Shown here piece after piece: positions 10,909 to 22,116 of a stretch of DNA of 64,000 nt (position 1 is its first letter; each line of letters opens with the position of its first letter). Source of the stretch: Spiroplasma sp. BIUS-1 (GTDB lineage Bacteria > Bacillota_I > Bacilli_A > Mycoplasmatales > Mycoplasmataceae); contig NZ_CP048386.1 of the NCBI RefSeq assembly GCF_010365805.1, positions 851,327 to 915,326 of the forward strand, read 5' to 3'. Below the pieces are notes generated by a model that worked only from the letters and a program-made list of their open reading frames with translations, searched no databases and was not told the DNA's origin. The position numbers and the translations under genes are program-made.

Positions 10909-13056
10909 TTAAAGTTTTTCTCAGTTACCTGGAACTGATATTAACTTTTTGTCCTTGTCTTTATTTTTTTCATTAGCAAATGATTCTTCAATGCTAATTG
11001 GTTTTCTATTAGATAAATCTTGATTCATCTCTTTTAACTTTCCTTCGATTTCATTCCTGGGTCTAGGATCAGCTATTTTTTCACTTCTTGCCGATAATGG
11101 ACTTTGAATGTTTATTCCTTCAAAGGGATTTGCATAAGGATTTAAAATAACTTCTTTTTTAGAAATTATTGATGGGTCAAATCCTGACTCACCTTTCCTT
11201 TCTAATCTGTCTAACTCTTCACGTTTTTCTTGTTCTAGAATTTCCATTTTTTTAGCTTCTAAAACTTGATCTACATGAATTCTCAGATTAGAATCGATAC
11301 CCGGATCGTAATCCTCTTCCTCTTCAAAAGCTTCTTCTTGATGGTCTTTTGCAAAACCTGGAAGTTGAGATGAGTTGTGTGTATCTACAAAATTACTGTT
11401 TGATATTCCTGGAATATTTCCAGTGAAGTTGCTATCTTCTTTATCGTAAGTGAGCATTATTTCATTTTCTTCAGGTCTTTCAAAAAGATCCATAGAAACA
11501 TCTTTTAACTCTTCTGTAAAGAATTGATCTAAGCTACTTTCTTGTTTGATTTCTCTAACAGGTTCTTCTACATTTCAAGTAGGTTGTTGGAAAGTATCTT
11601 GTGGCTGAGCAACCATTTTTTGTTGTTCATAATAATTTTCTTGTGGTTGTATACTTTGATAATTATTATTTTGTTCCACTATAGTTTCTTGTTGTTGTGG
11701 AACTTGTTGTACAACCTTTGTTTCTGGTATTAGTATTTCATCAGAAACGACATAGTCATAATTGTATAGTATTTCTTCTATAACTCTTATGTCAATGACT
11801 TCTCTATCAACGTTTATAACACAAGAAACATTTGGTATTTTCATTATCAAGTTAGAAACAAACTCATTTATAAATAATATTTGTTCTAATTTAACATCTT
11901 TAGAAGCATTTAAAACAATATTTATAGGTTCATTAAAACCATATGATTCAAATAGAATTTTAAACTCATCTACAAACATACCTATTGGATCAGCTGTTAG
12001 ATTTAATTCTTCAAGAATAAAATCAATTTCAGATCCTGTCTTTCCTCATTCGGTTGCAGCTAAGAATAGCGAAGTTCGCTCTCAAAGATCTCTTTTGTCA
12101 TCTAAAGTAATAACTTCAGGTAAACTGTTAATAAATCTTTTTAACATGAACAAGCAAGGAGAAGAATATAGTACAACTTTTGATAAATCAATATCCACTA
12201 AATTCACAAGCTCTTTTTTATCTATAAGATTAGGAGAATCAACAATTAATATGTTTTTCTCTTTTATTTCATTTGAATTTTTTAAATTTAGATAATTATT
12301 GGTTGTTATTATTTTATCTGTATGAATTTCAACTTCCTCTGTTTCGAAGAAATCATCAAATTTTTCATCAAATGATTTCTGAAGCATCAATTCGTCTTCT
12401 ACATTATTATTTAGGTTTGCATTATTGTATGTAAACTCATCTTCTCGTTCAAATGAAGGCATTGATGGTTGCTGTTGAACAAAACTTTGATTCATTTGAG
12501 GTTCAAATGAAGGCATTGATGGTTGTTGTGGTGCAAAATCCTGACTCATTTGAGGTTCAAACGAAGGCATTGAAGGTTGTTGTGGTGCAAAATCCTGACT
12601 CATTTGAGGTTCAAACGAAGGCATTGAAGGTTGTTGTGGTGCAAAATCCTGACTCATTTGAGGTTCAAATGAAGGCATACCACTATTATTACCATCTAAA
12701 GGACTTCCGAATGAAGGTGCTTGACTTATTGATGTGCCATTATTAGATCCTCCGAACTGTTTTTCGAAGTCTTCCATAGTTCTATTTGAACTTTGCATCA
12801 TTGGTTGAGAGTCTGGTGTAGATTCGGGCAAGTTGTCAAAATCATTATCCATAGCCATTCCAAAAGGAGGAACTTTGCTTTGATTTGTTTCTCCAATTAG
12901 AGTTTTAATGAAAGAAGGTACTACAGCTTTGTCGTCAGTGAACCCCATTTGAGCTCCTAACCTAGCGTATTTTTCTCTTTCTTTTTCAAGTTCGCTACGT
13001 TTTTTGTCTTCTTCCTCGCGTTTTTTTCTCATTCTCTCGAATGGATTTACATACAT
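10909..13056 (-). CDS. Large soluble low-complexity protein, partner of the membrane repeat protein
   Basis: 715 residues as one frame across TGA-Trp codons (at 10921, ~11575, ~12054 and 12082). The start ATG 13054-13056 has AGGGGGTG upstream. Layout: basic/acidic N-terminal helix (NPFERMRKKREEEDKKRSEL), Met/Pro/Gln-rich linker with an 18-residue tandem repeat at residues 127-203, a globular middle (~residues 255-420) starting with ILIVDSPNLIDKKELV, a second Gln-rich linker (QQVPQQQETIVEQNNNYQ), and an acidic C-terminal tail. The globular part has alternating beta/alpha character resembling a P-loop-type fold, but I see no Walker A. No transmembrane helix. First gene of the two-gene unit with the 898-residue membrane protein; function unknown. 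Confidence 0.8.
12448..12678 (-). repeat. 54-bp tandem coding repeat
   Basis: Four full copies plus a partial fifth of a 54-bp unit encoding MPSFEPQMSQDFAPQQPS. The middle copies are almost identical in DNA; the fourth differs (NQSFVQ). This is a coding minisatellite likely to vary in copy number. Confidence 0.93.
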
Positions 13057-13375
13057 AAAGGCACCCCCTAAAAACTTAATAATATTATATCATATTTTTT
13101 TAAATTTTTACCCACATTTGATTGCAATGGTAGATATAGTTTGATATGATATATACTTTTTTTTGATAGCAAATTTAATAAATTAAAAAGAAGAAGTAAG
13201 TAAATTAGCCTCTAAATACTGTTTAAAAACCCCGTCTTTTCTGTTTATTAACTTTTACAAAATTATTATATCATAAAAAAACATAATATATTACACTAGT
13301 GTAATTCTAAAATCAAACTTTTTACAAAAATTAATCATAATAAAAACCCTTAAAATAAGGGTTTTTTGATTAATT
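13057..13375 (-). promoter_or_regulatory. Intergenic regulatory region of the repeat-protein operon
   Basis: No open reading frame is visible. Two extended -10 elements, TGATATAAT, face left: 13084-13092, about 30 bp before the 13056 start, and 13265-13273. A perfect 16-bp palindrome ATTACACTAGTGTAAT lies at 13290-13305, where the -35 of the distal promoter would be. The rest is A+T-rich. A terminator of the next gene occupies 13343-13365. Confidence 0.55.
13343..13365 (-). terminator. Terminator of the long 20.0-13.4 kb run
   Basis: AAAACCCTTA/TAAGGGTTTT hairpin with T tract on the minus strand, 10 bp after the last stop. Confidence 0.9.
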
Positions 13376-14668
13376 TTATTTATTTTCATTTATTTTTTTA
13401 AACTTAACACCTAATATTGTGTAAATTGTAGCTAGAAAACTTAAACTTATAACTGTTTGTGAAATATATTTTAAGCCCGAAACTCATGGTTCTGGGATTG
13501 TATTTCCTGCTTTAAAATTACCATAAACACTTTGTAGATATGTATTGCTTAAAGCTTCATTGTTTATACCAATTGCATTTGTGTTTCATAAGTTAGTTAT
13601 TCTTTGAGCTTCATGAGCAGAATATGCAATAACTATTAATACCAACATAATTTCTAATAACAATATATAAAATTCTATGGCAAATGTTCTTCTTGAACTT
13701 TTTCAATTTTGAATATAAGCAACAGAAGAGATCAATATGTTAGCTATCAAGAAACCAGAAACTATTATAGGCAATATTTTAATTGCAAAATAAGAACTAT
13801 TTGATACCGTCGCTATAGATTCTCCCGACATAGGTTTATATAAATCTGAAACTATAAATGTTCAATTTAACATTGTGTTCATTTGAGTTCCATGTAAAGA
13901 CATATTGATTATATAAACGAGTGGAGCTACAAAAACTAAACTTGTACCTATAATTAGTCAAAATAATATGTTTTTTCTGCTAGTTAAAGAGAATTTATTA
14001 AGAAAGTCTTTAACTTTAGATTGATTTAAATTTCTTGAAACAACATCATTTGAAAGTAGACTCTTTTGATTGTTATTTTTTAATCAAATATTAAAACAAA
14101 GTATAACCACTATTATTTTTAAAATTGTTAATCATCATAGCAAAGTATCAGAAGATCACTTGTACTTTTTATCCCCATACATTTCTGAAAAGAAATTAGA
14201 CATATCTGATATTTCTTTTATGTTTGAAGAAACTTTGCCTTGAGCTAAGAACTCAAATAAATTATAAAATTTTGTATATGAGTGTTCTGATATTGCGCTT
14301 AAAACTATACTTGATACAGCAAAGAATGCAATCAATATTATATAAGATAGTTTATATAAATCTTTTGTTTTTGATTTTAAAACCAAAATCAAGAAGCTTG
14401 TCATTATAGTTCCAACAACAAGGAATGAAAAAGATCCTCAAGCAAAGAAATACATTACAAACTCATTTGATATGACATTCTTCCCGAAATTATCTTTTAC
14501 AACAGATATATTGTCAAAATAATGCTTAAGTGATGGATTAATACTCAAAATAACAAGATAAGTTATTGTGGGTATAAACAAAAGAGCAAACACTATCAAA
14601 GTTTTTGTTAGTAATTGCTTTTTATTTTTGAATTTATCTACCGCGAAAATATCTTGTATTTTATCCAT
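13376..14668 (-). CDS. Multi-pass membrane protein of unknown function
   Basis: 430 residues, several TGA as Trp. ATG 14666-14668 has AAGGAG 5 nt upstream and overlaps the prmC stop by 8 nt, so translation is coupled. After a basic N-terminus (MDKIQDIFAVDKFKNKKQ) about six to eight hydrophobic helices are visible (for example TLIVFALLFIPTITYLVILS, near residues 22-42, and ILIVIAYSAHE-type segments later). Long loops between the helices contain Ser/Asn-rich stretches such as SSNIKEISDMSNFFSEMYG. There is no ATP-binding partner next to it and no motif I recognise. Confidence 0.75.
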
Positions 14669-15497
14669 GACTCTCCTTAGAAGTAATAACAAACATTCTT
14701 CAGTTGTTTGCATAATCTTTTTTGAAATCTATATTATATTTTACTATTAAAGGTGAAAAAAGTTTTTCCAATTCTTCTTTTTGTGAAAAACCAAATTCAC
14801 AAAATATTGTTAATTCTTTATTTAAGTTATAAAGAAAATCTAAATCGTTGAATAATTTTTCGTAAAAGATTAATCCATTATTTTCTGCAAAAAGAGCAAT
14901 ATGAGGCTCGTAGTTTCTCACACTTTCTCCAACATTTTGATCTTCGATATCTATATATGGTGGGTTTATTGTTATTACATCTGGTTTTACATTTACTTTT
15001 TTAAAAACTTCTAGATAATCAGAACAAATTAATTGTCCTTTAATTTTATGCTTATCTAGATTGATTTTAGTAACCTCTAAAGCCTTTGGTGAAATATCAC
15101 TTAAATAAAGATTTACACTATCATTTATATTTTTTATGGATATACCAATACATCCACTGCCACAACAAACATCGAATAAATTTTTTTCATCTAAATTAAG
15201 TTTTAAAACTTCTTCAACAATTAATTCAGTTTCAGGTCTAGGTATTAGAACATTTTCATTTACATAAAAATCCGAATTATAGAAATATTTATTTTCCAAA
15301 ATGTATGCTAATGGTTTTTTAGTATCATTAAATTCATTTGTAATTTTTCAAAATAAATCTGATTCATTCTTGTGTAACTCATTTTCAATTACAAAGTTAA
15401 AATCAGATTTATTTGTTATTTTAATAATTATTTCTTTAAATTCATTTTGTGTAAAAATTTTAGGAACAGTTTGTTCTTTTAATTTACTTACTTTCAT
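14661..15497 (-). CDS. prmC: Release factor glutamine methyltransferase
   Basis: 278 residues. PrmC methylates the Gln of the GGQ motif in peptide release factors with SAM. Seen: SAM-binding motif LFDVCCGSGCIGISI, the substrate-binding NPPY (INPPYIDIED) and the N-terminal segment RPETELIVEEVL. The start at 15497 lies 2 nt after the prfA stop, matching the very common prfA-prmC pairing; this context fixes the call. Trp codons by TGA include the one at 14700. The C-terminus overlaps the next gene. Confidence 0.95.
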
Positions 15498-15499
15498 AA

Positions 15500-16585
15500 T
15501 TAACCTTCAATATGTTGAGTAATTAAATTTTTTTGTTCATCATTTATAAGTTCTATGATGATTTCATCTAAATTACCTTCCATAACTTGATCTAACTTAT
15601 TTAAAGTTAAGTTAACCCTGTGGTCAGTAACTCTGTTTTGTGCATAGTTGTATGTTCTAATTTTTTCACTTCTAGCACCAGTTCCAACAGCATTCTTTCT
15701 TAAACTAGCAGCTTCACTTTGTTGTTTCTCTAACTCAGCTTCATAAACTCTTGCTCTAAGAAGGGTCATTGCTTTATCTTTGTTATCATGTTGACTTCGT
15801 CCATCTTGTGAGGCTGCAACAATACCTGTTGGGATATGTGTAATTCTAACAGCAGAGTCTGTTGTATTAATGTGTTGACCTCCAGCACCTGACGCTCTGT
15901 AAGTATCAATTCTTAAATCTGCATTTTTAATTTCAATTTCAACATCACTTACCTCAGGAAGTACAGCAACTGTTGCTGTTGAAGTTTGAATTCTACCTTT
16001 TGATTCAGTTTTAGGAACTCTCTGCACTCTGTGACTTCCTGATTCAAATTTCATTTTTGAATAAACTTTATCTCCCTTTACCATAAATGATATTTGACTA
16101 AATCCACCAGCAGTTGATTCATTCATATCCATAACTTCTATTTTTCAATTATTTTTCTCTGCAAATTTTGTGTAAAGTCTAAATAAGTCTCCCGCAAAAA
16201 TGTTTGCTTCATCTCCACCAGCTGCTCCCCTGATTTCAAAAATAACATTCTTGTCATCATTTGGATCTTTGGGCAATAGCAATACTTCTAGTTGCTCTTC
16301 AATTGCAGTAATTGCTTCTTGTCCTTCATCTAGTTGAAGTTTAGCCAAACCTCTCATCTCTTCATCTTTTTCTGTTTCCAACAATTGTTTTGCTTCTTCA
16401 ATATCTTGAGTAACTCTTTTATATTCTTGATATTTTTCCACAATTTCTTGAAGAGAAGATCTTTCTTTATTTAATTCTGTAAGAAGTTTGATGTCTGTAA
16501 GTGTTTCTTCTTTTTGTAAAGTTTCATCTATAGAGTTAACTCTACTTTCCATTACATCTAAAGCTTCTAAAGTTTTCTTGTTCAT
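15500..16585 (-). CDS. prfA: Peptide chain release factor 1
   Basis: 361 residues. RF1 recognises UAA and UAG, which fits a UGA-Trp organism that does not need RF2. GGQ is at about residues 235-237 ([14 protein letters not shown]), and [10 protein letters not shown] marks the domain before it. One in-frame TGA (16145 side) is Trp. AGGAGAA precedes the start. It lies 9 nt after tdk and 2 nt before prmC. Confidence 0.98.
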
Positions 16586-16594
16586 ATTTTTCTC

Positions 16595-17197
16595 CTATTC
16601 TGGTTGAATATAGCAATGTCTACATCTTGCTTCATATTTTTCGTTTGCAGATATAACAATAATTGGTTCGTCAGCACGAGCCGGTTTACCATCAATTATT
16701 CTTTGTGTTCTATTTGCATTACCACCACATGAGTGACAAATTGATGTTAATTTATCTACATACTCTGCTTCAACCAAAAGTCTATCTACATTTTGAAATG
16801 GATTATTTTTAAAGTCTTTGTCTAAACCATTAACAATAACAATAACTCCTTCAGTAGCAATTTTTGAGATTACTTCTACAACATCAGTATCTAAAAACTG
16901 CACTTCATCTATTCCAATTATATCAATTTTTTCTTTATCATTTTCGGTTCTAAAAATATCAAATAATTCTTTACTATCTTTAACAGGAATTGACTCTATA
17001 CTCATTCCTGAATGTGAAAAGATATCTTTTTTTGAATATCTGTCGTCAATTGAAGGTTTAAATACCAAAACATTTTGTTTTGCATATTTATATCTTTTTA
17101 ATCTTCTTATAAATTCTTCTGTTTTACCAGCAAACATACAACCTGTTATTAATTCAATTCAACCCCTTTTACTTTTTGGGTTCATTCTATAGCTCAT
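16595..17197 (-). CDS. tdk: Thymidine kinase
   Basis: 200 residues from ATG 17195-17197 with AGGAGAAAATAAT upstream. TDK phosphorylates thymidine for salvage. The P-loop GCMFAGKTEE is near residue 20, the Walker B-like DIIGIDEVQF near 98, and the zinc-binding cysteines lie in CHSCGG and CRHC near the C-terminus. In-frame TGA gives the Trp in the N-terminal KRGW. Lies between the DHH phosphoesterase and prfA, within one operon. Confidence 0.97.
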
Positions 17198-17209
17198 ATT
17201 ATTTTCTCC

Positions 17210-18157
17210 TTATTTTATAAGATTTTTCAAATCCTTGAAAAGATCCTCTAATTGTTTTCAATCTTTAACTTTTGCTCCAGAAGCCAACTTATGACCTCCA
17301 CCATTGTAATTAACTGCAACTGAGTTTATATCAAAATTTCTACTTCTTATTGAAACTTTAATTTTTTCACTATCTGGCGTTTGATAAGCAAGCGCTCATA
17401 TTTTTATTTCTTCAATACCTGAAAGAACTGTTAGCGCACTTTTTATTTCTTCTTCTCCAAGTTTTGTATTTTCAAAAAATTCCTTGCCTACTTTTATATA
17501 AGCTAAGTCATTATTTTCTGAAAACTCAGCCATACCAAAAGCTTTGTTGTGTCACTTAGCTAAATCTAATTTTTTTAAAAATAAATCAGAATATACTTCT
17601 GTGATTATAACACCAGCTTCAACAAGAATTTTAGCAGCTTCAAAAGTATTTCCATTTGTTTTTTCAAAGAGGAATCTTCCTGAATCTGTTATTAATCCAT
17701 AGTAAAGATATGTTGCTGCTTGTCTAGTAATTTTTAAATTATTTTCTTTTGCTCAAAGAGTTATTACTTGTGTGCATGCAATAGCATTTGGATCAACTAT
17801 TTTGTTTTTAGCAAAGTCATCTACTTCTAAGTGATGATCTACTTTAAAAACTTCTTTAACAAGTTCTTTAAATTCAAAATCTACTCTATCAAAATTGGCA
17901 ACATCAACTGTTATTAATAAAGATGAACTAATTAATTCTTTACTTAAATTTAATTCATCATCTTCTCTTATTCCTTGATTTAACTTTTCTCCAACAACAT
18001 AAACATTTTTATTTTTGAAGTTATTTAAAATAATTTCTCTAAGACCATAAGCGCTTCCTTGAGTATCTCAATCAGGTGAAACATGTTTTGAAATTATTAT
18101 GTTTTCATAGTCATTTATTTTTTCTAATAAAACATCGTTATTAATTTTATTTTTCAT
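17210..18157 (-). CDS. nrnA: DHH/DHHA1 phosphoesterase, NrnA-like
   Basis: 315 residues. Visible: IIISKHVSPDWDTQGSA (the D-x-D-x(n) nucleotide site, in the place of the usual HxxPDxDxxGS), the VDVAN segment, FKVDHHLEVDDF containing the diagnostic DHH, and the C-terminal glycine motif NYNGGGHKLASGA of DHHA1. NrnA enzymes degrade short oligoribonucleotides and pAp; mollicute homologues do both in known cases. Substrate preference here is inferred. Many Trp codons are TGA, including the one in the PDWD motif. AGGAGA precedes the start. Confidence 0.9.
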
Positions 18158-18166
18158 GTTCTCTCC

Positions 18167-20017
18167 TTATAAAACTTTTAGTATAGAGTCTTCAGAAATA
18201 AATAACTTAACTTTTTCATTCTCTTCAAATTTTTGATTTGAATAAAAATAAACTTTTAAATTATTTTCTTTGATTGTGACTTCGTGCATATTTAAATCAA
18301 CAAAATCCTTATCTGGAGAAATTCTTCCACTGAATTCTAAAATAGTATTTTTATTTTCTTTTTTATTTGTATAAACTTTCATAGGATTGATGATCAACTG
18401 TCCTCTTTCTTGAAACATTGTGCTTTGAATTTTTGTTGTTTCATTCATTGTTTCAAGTTTTTTACCATCATACTTATAATTGAATCTATTATTTTTAGAG
18501 AAGAACTCACCACCATAAGTAGATCAATATTTTTCTAAAACTTCATCTAGAGAACTTTCTAAAACTTCGTGTTCATTTATAATGTGAATATTTTTATTCA
18601 TTTCAGGAATTTCATAAATACTTTCCTCTATAAATACAGCTGAAAATTTTCCATCCATTTCAAATAAATTATTTATTACTTTTATTAATTCTTGCTTTTC
18701 ATAATCATTTAGTTTTGAAAGTGTATCATAAAAGACTAAATTATATTGTCTTAGATAGACAGCACTTAATATTTGGAATCAAATTCCCTCCATCTTGCTT
18801 ATCTTGAAAGATAGTAAACTGAATTCAAACCCAAGTTCCTTGGCTGTATTGTCAATAAAGGCTGCAGACTGATTATAGATTGTTGATATCTCTTTTTTAA
18901 GTTCTGCTTTTTTGATTCTAAACTCTTCTAGGTCACCTTTTTCACATTCATCATTTAAAACTCTCTTGTGATATTTGTGCATAACTTCAACTATTTTTCC
19001 TCTTAAAGTTACAGCTTCATCTGAAAGTCCTTCAAAAAACATTTTCTCTTGTTTCTTTTTAAATTCAAACCTTTGATCATTTGATGCTTTTCTTCAGCTA
19101 AACATTTCGTCCAAGTTACTTACTCTTTTTTTATGATTTTCTGATTTGCTAAGTTCAAATATTATTTGTTTTTTTAGATTTTTAATAATGAAATTATTTT
19201 TAGCAATTTTTCTTTTTACACCATTAACTTTTAAATCGATAATTTTTAATTGCTTTCTTGTTACAAAGTTAATTTGATGAAAGTCCAATTCTTTTGCTAG
19301 TTTTCTTTTTTGTTTATCTTTGGATTTTTTAGCATTATATTCACAAGTACACAATGATGATAACTCCATAAAAGAATAAACTTTATCTCATAAAGTTTGT
19401 AGAAATGTTTGAACTAATTCTAAATTCTGAGTTTTCTCAACCAAATAATAATAGTCTTTTATTATTATTCGTATGTGTTCTTCTAAACTACCGTAGTTTT
19501 TTAATAAATTTTTATCATTAAAATCAACTATTTGATCTAAAAACTCAGCAACTCATTGTTCTTCTATTTCAACAGAATTATCAATGAATTTTGAAATCAT
19601 AGCTTCAAGTTTGTCTCTCATTTCCAAATCTGTTTTGTTATTTTTTGAAGTTGAAAATGATAAGTATGAATATTTTTTATTAATATAATTAATTTTTGCT
19701 TCACTATAAAATTTTTTATTTAAAAGTAGTGATGTGTACAATCAGAACTTTTCGGGTCATTTTCTTAATAATCTATTTGGTTTTATCAAAGCCACTTTTC
19801 TTTTTGTTCATTGCTTATTAACTTTATCGTAACCATCTATTTTAAAAACACCGTTTTTTACAAGATATTTACCTTGTAAAATATTCTTAAAGCTCTTTCT
19901 TAAGTTTTTGTCTTGTGAAATAGCCACTGTTTTTTCAGAATCTTTATTCTTAAAAGTAACATTTTTTGGTAATACTTTTCTGTTAACAAACTTGGCATTT
20001 TGTATTGTAAAACTCAT
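18167..20017 (-). CDS. Degenerate PotA-like ABC ATPase without a Walker A
   Basis: 616 residues as one frame; TGA at 18779, 19094, 19553 and 19808 are Trp. The N-terminus mimics an ABC subunit (FTIQNAKFVNRKVLPKNVTF, then LVKNGVFKIDGYDK), but where the P-loop GxxGxGKS should be there is ISQDKNLRKSFKNILQG. A ~300-residue charged insertion follows. The C-terminal part mimics a Walker B to D-loop region (NLVFYDTLSKLND for LLLDEPxSALD) and a TOBE-like domain near the end (GRISPDKDFVDLNMHE). Family resemblance is to large mollicute PotA proteins, but every catalytic motif is eroded, so ATP hydrolysis is unlikely. No permease is adjacent. Start by GGGGGT before ATG 20015-20017. Confidence 0.6.
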
Positions 20018-20057
20018 ATAAAGACCCCCATAACTTTATTATTGTATAACATTTTAT

Positions 20058-20096
20058 AAAAAAATAATAAAACTAGACCAATTACTAGTCTAGTTG
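20058..20096 (-). terminator. rpmE terminator
   Basis: AACTAGAC/GTCTAGTT stem (20071-20078 with 20089-20096) then T-rich tail on the minus strand. Confidence 0.88.
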
Positions 20097-20107
20097 TTTG
20101 TATTAAA

Positions 20108-20398
20108 TTATTTTTTAGCTTCTTTTGATTTTTTTTCGTTTTCAGCTTTTTGTGCAGCTGAAGCTTTTTCAGCTTCTGCAATTTTTGCATCTTTTTTAGC
20201 AAATTTTTCTTTGAATTTTTCAACACGTCCTTCTGCGTTAGCGAAGTTTTGTTTTCCAGTGTAGAAAGGATGACAATTTGAACAAGTATCGATTCTTACT
20301 TCTTCTCCTTTTGTTGATCCTGACATGAATTCATTGCTGCAAGTTGTACAAACAAATTTAGCTTCAAAATATTGTGGATGTATGTTTGCTTTTGGCAT
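20108..20398 (-). CDS. rpmE: 50S ribosomal protein L31
   Basis: 96 residues. Contains the zinc-ribbon cysteines CTTC and CSNC of the Zn-binding (type A) L31, and the segment HPQYFEAKFVCTTCSNEF. It is longer than the usual ~70 residues because of a Lys/Glu/Ala-rich C-terminal tail (AKKDAKIAEAEKASAAQKAE), seen in other mollicute L31 proteins. It has its own terminator. Confidence 0.96.
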   Translation of the reverse strand: MPKANIHPQYFEAKFVCTTCSNEFMSGSTKGEEVRIDTCSNCHPFYTGKQNFANAEGRVEKFKEKFAKKDAKIAEAEKASAAQKAENEKKSKEAKK

Positions 20399-20503
20399 GT
20401 TTTCACCGTCCTTTATTTAAAGTCTTTCTAATACAAAGTAAATAATACCATATTTTTTTAAAATGTTATTTATTTTAAGTTAATTTATTAAATAATTTCA
20501 AAT

Positions 20504-20525
20504 AAAAAACCCTTGCGGGTTTTTC
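20504..20525 (-). terminator. Terminator of the purine permease
   Basis: AAAAACCC/GGGTTTTT stem abutting the stop codon. Confidence 0.88.
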
Positions 20526-22001
20526 CTACATAAATGCATTTGCTATAAAGTAAGCTATAAAAACAATATTTAAAACTCAAACTACGGGAGTTATTTGTTT
20601 TGCTTTTCCTGTTGCAAGTGAACCTACGGTATAAGCCATAATTGTCAATGCGATTCCATTTGCTATGTTATATGTGATTATCATAAACAATATCGCAAAG
20701 AATGCAGCAAGACCCATTTCCGGTTTATCTCATTCAATACTAGTAATTGATTTAATCATAACAGTTCCAATAAATACAGTTGCAGCTCCAGTTATACAAG
20801 AGGGCATCATTTGAAAAATCGGAAATATCGCTATACTTAATAATAATCCAAGTGAAGTTATTATTGATGCAAAACCAGTTCTTGCTCCTTGAGAAACTCC
20901 TACACAACTTTCAGCATAACAAGCAACGCTTGAAACACCAATAACAGATCCTGTAACTGATGATACACCATCCACCAATAATGCTTTGTGAGGTATTTCA
21001 GTTTCAATACCAGACTCTCTGCTTATTTCGACATTGACAGCAGTTATTGTTCCTGTTGCATCAAAAAATGTAAGTATAACAAAAACAAATATAGAAATAT
21101 ACATTGTTGGATTTGATCAAATATCTACATTTCCAATTTCTTTTCATGTTGAGGAAATATTAAATGCAAACCCTTCAAATAATTTTCCATAATTTCATGC
21201 AGACGAGTCTCACTTAGCACTACCAAATGAATTGATTATTGCTTGATCATTAATTGTATTTGCAAGTATTACAGCAATTATAAATCCAATAACCATAACA
21301 ACAGCTACTGGTGCAAAGAATTTTTTAAAGTTTAAAAATATTGCTGCGAAAAGTACAACAGTTCCTAATATGATTGCAGGATAGTATTTTTTAAAGTCTC
21401 CTAATTCTGCAATAGGAAGTCCACCTTCTGTTTTTTGAACTCAACCTATATTTGCAACACCAACATAAGCAACAAAGAAACCAATACCTACACCAATTGC
21501 TAAATGTAAAGACTTAGGTAAACTTTTGATAATTATTTTTCTTAATTTAGTTGCCGATATTATACAAAATAGCAAACCAGATATACAAGTTGCTATTAAA
21601 GCACCTTCATATCCAACACCATTACTTGAGTTTGCAACAGTGAATGTAAACATTGCGTTAACACCCATGCTTGGAGCAAGTGCTATTGGAACATTTGCTA
21701 ACATACCCATTACAAAAGTAGCTAAAAAAGACATTATAGCTGTTGCTAAAAATATACCACTAACGTTCATTTTTATACTTTCATCATTTATACTATGAGC
21801 ATTACCTAAAATGCTTGGTTCTACAGATAATATGTATATCATAGATAGAAGTGTAGAAATTCCACCGATGATTTCCTTTTTGAAGGTTGTATTAAGTTTT
21901 GAAAAACCGAAATACTTTGCAATTAAACTATTTGAAGCAACTGCGTGATCTTTGCTTTTTTCACCTTCAAAGTTATTTTTACTTTGATTTTTATTGTTCA
22001 T
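20526..22001 (-). CDS. NCS2 family purine permease (PbuG/AzgA-like)
   Basis: 491 residues, about 12 hydrophobic helices. Family features: FKKEIIGGISTLLSMIYIL at the N-terminus, ALAPSMGVNAMFTFTV (the AzgA/PbuG signature NAxF) and FDATGTITAV in the second half. Members import hypoxanthine, guanine or adenine by proton symport. Identification as a purine carrier is supported by the purine-riboswitch-like leader (22117-22192). Start ATG 21999-22001 after AAAAGGAAAAAG. Trp codons are TGA. Exact substrate unproven. Confidence 0.9.
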
Positions 22002-22029
22002 CTTTTTCCTTTTCTATAAGTTAGATATC

Positions 22030-22055
22030 AAAAAATAGTTAATTATAATAACTAA
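22030..22055 (-). terminator. Possible expression-platform terminator
   Basis: TAGTTA/TAACTA hairpin followed by TTTTTT on the minus strand, between the riboswitch-like element and the permease start. An intrinsic terminator in this place is what an OFF switch needs; the stem is short, so confidence is moderate. Confidence 0.5.
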
Positions 22056-22116
22056 TTGATAAATTAAAGATGTAATTAACAGTTACTTGCTTTCGCATTT
22101 ATTTATTAAGAATATA

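Noticed and set aside
12448..12678. CRISPR-like regular repeats
   Set aside because: The units are contiguous with no unique spacers and encode in-frame protein repeats.
12453..12746. Plus-strand frame with repeats opposite the 54-bp minisatellite
   Set aside because: The repeat of the sense gene creates it; no translation signals.
18167..20017. Pseudogene broken by several stops
   Set aside because: All internal breaks are TGA, which is Trp in this code; the frame is otherwise continuous.
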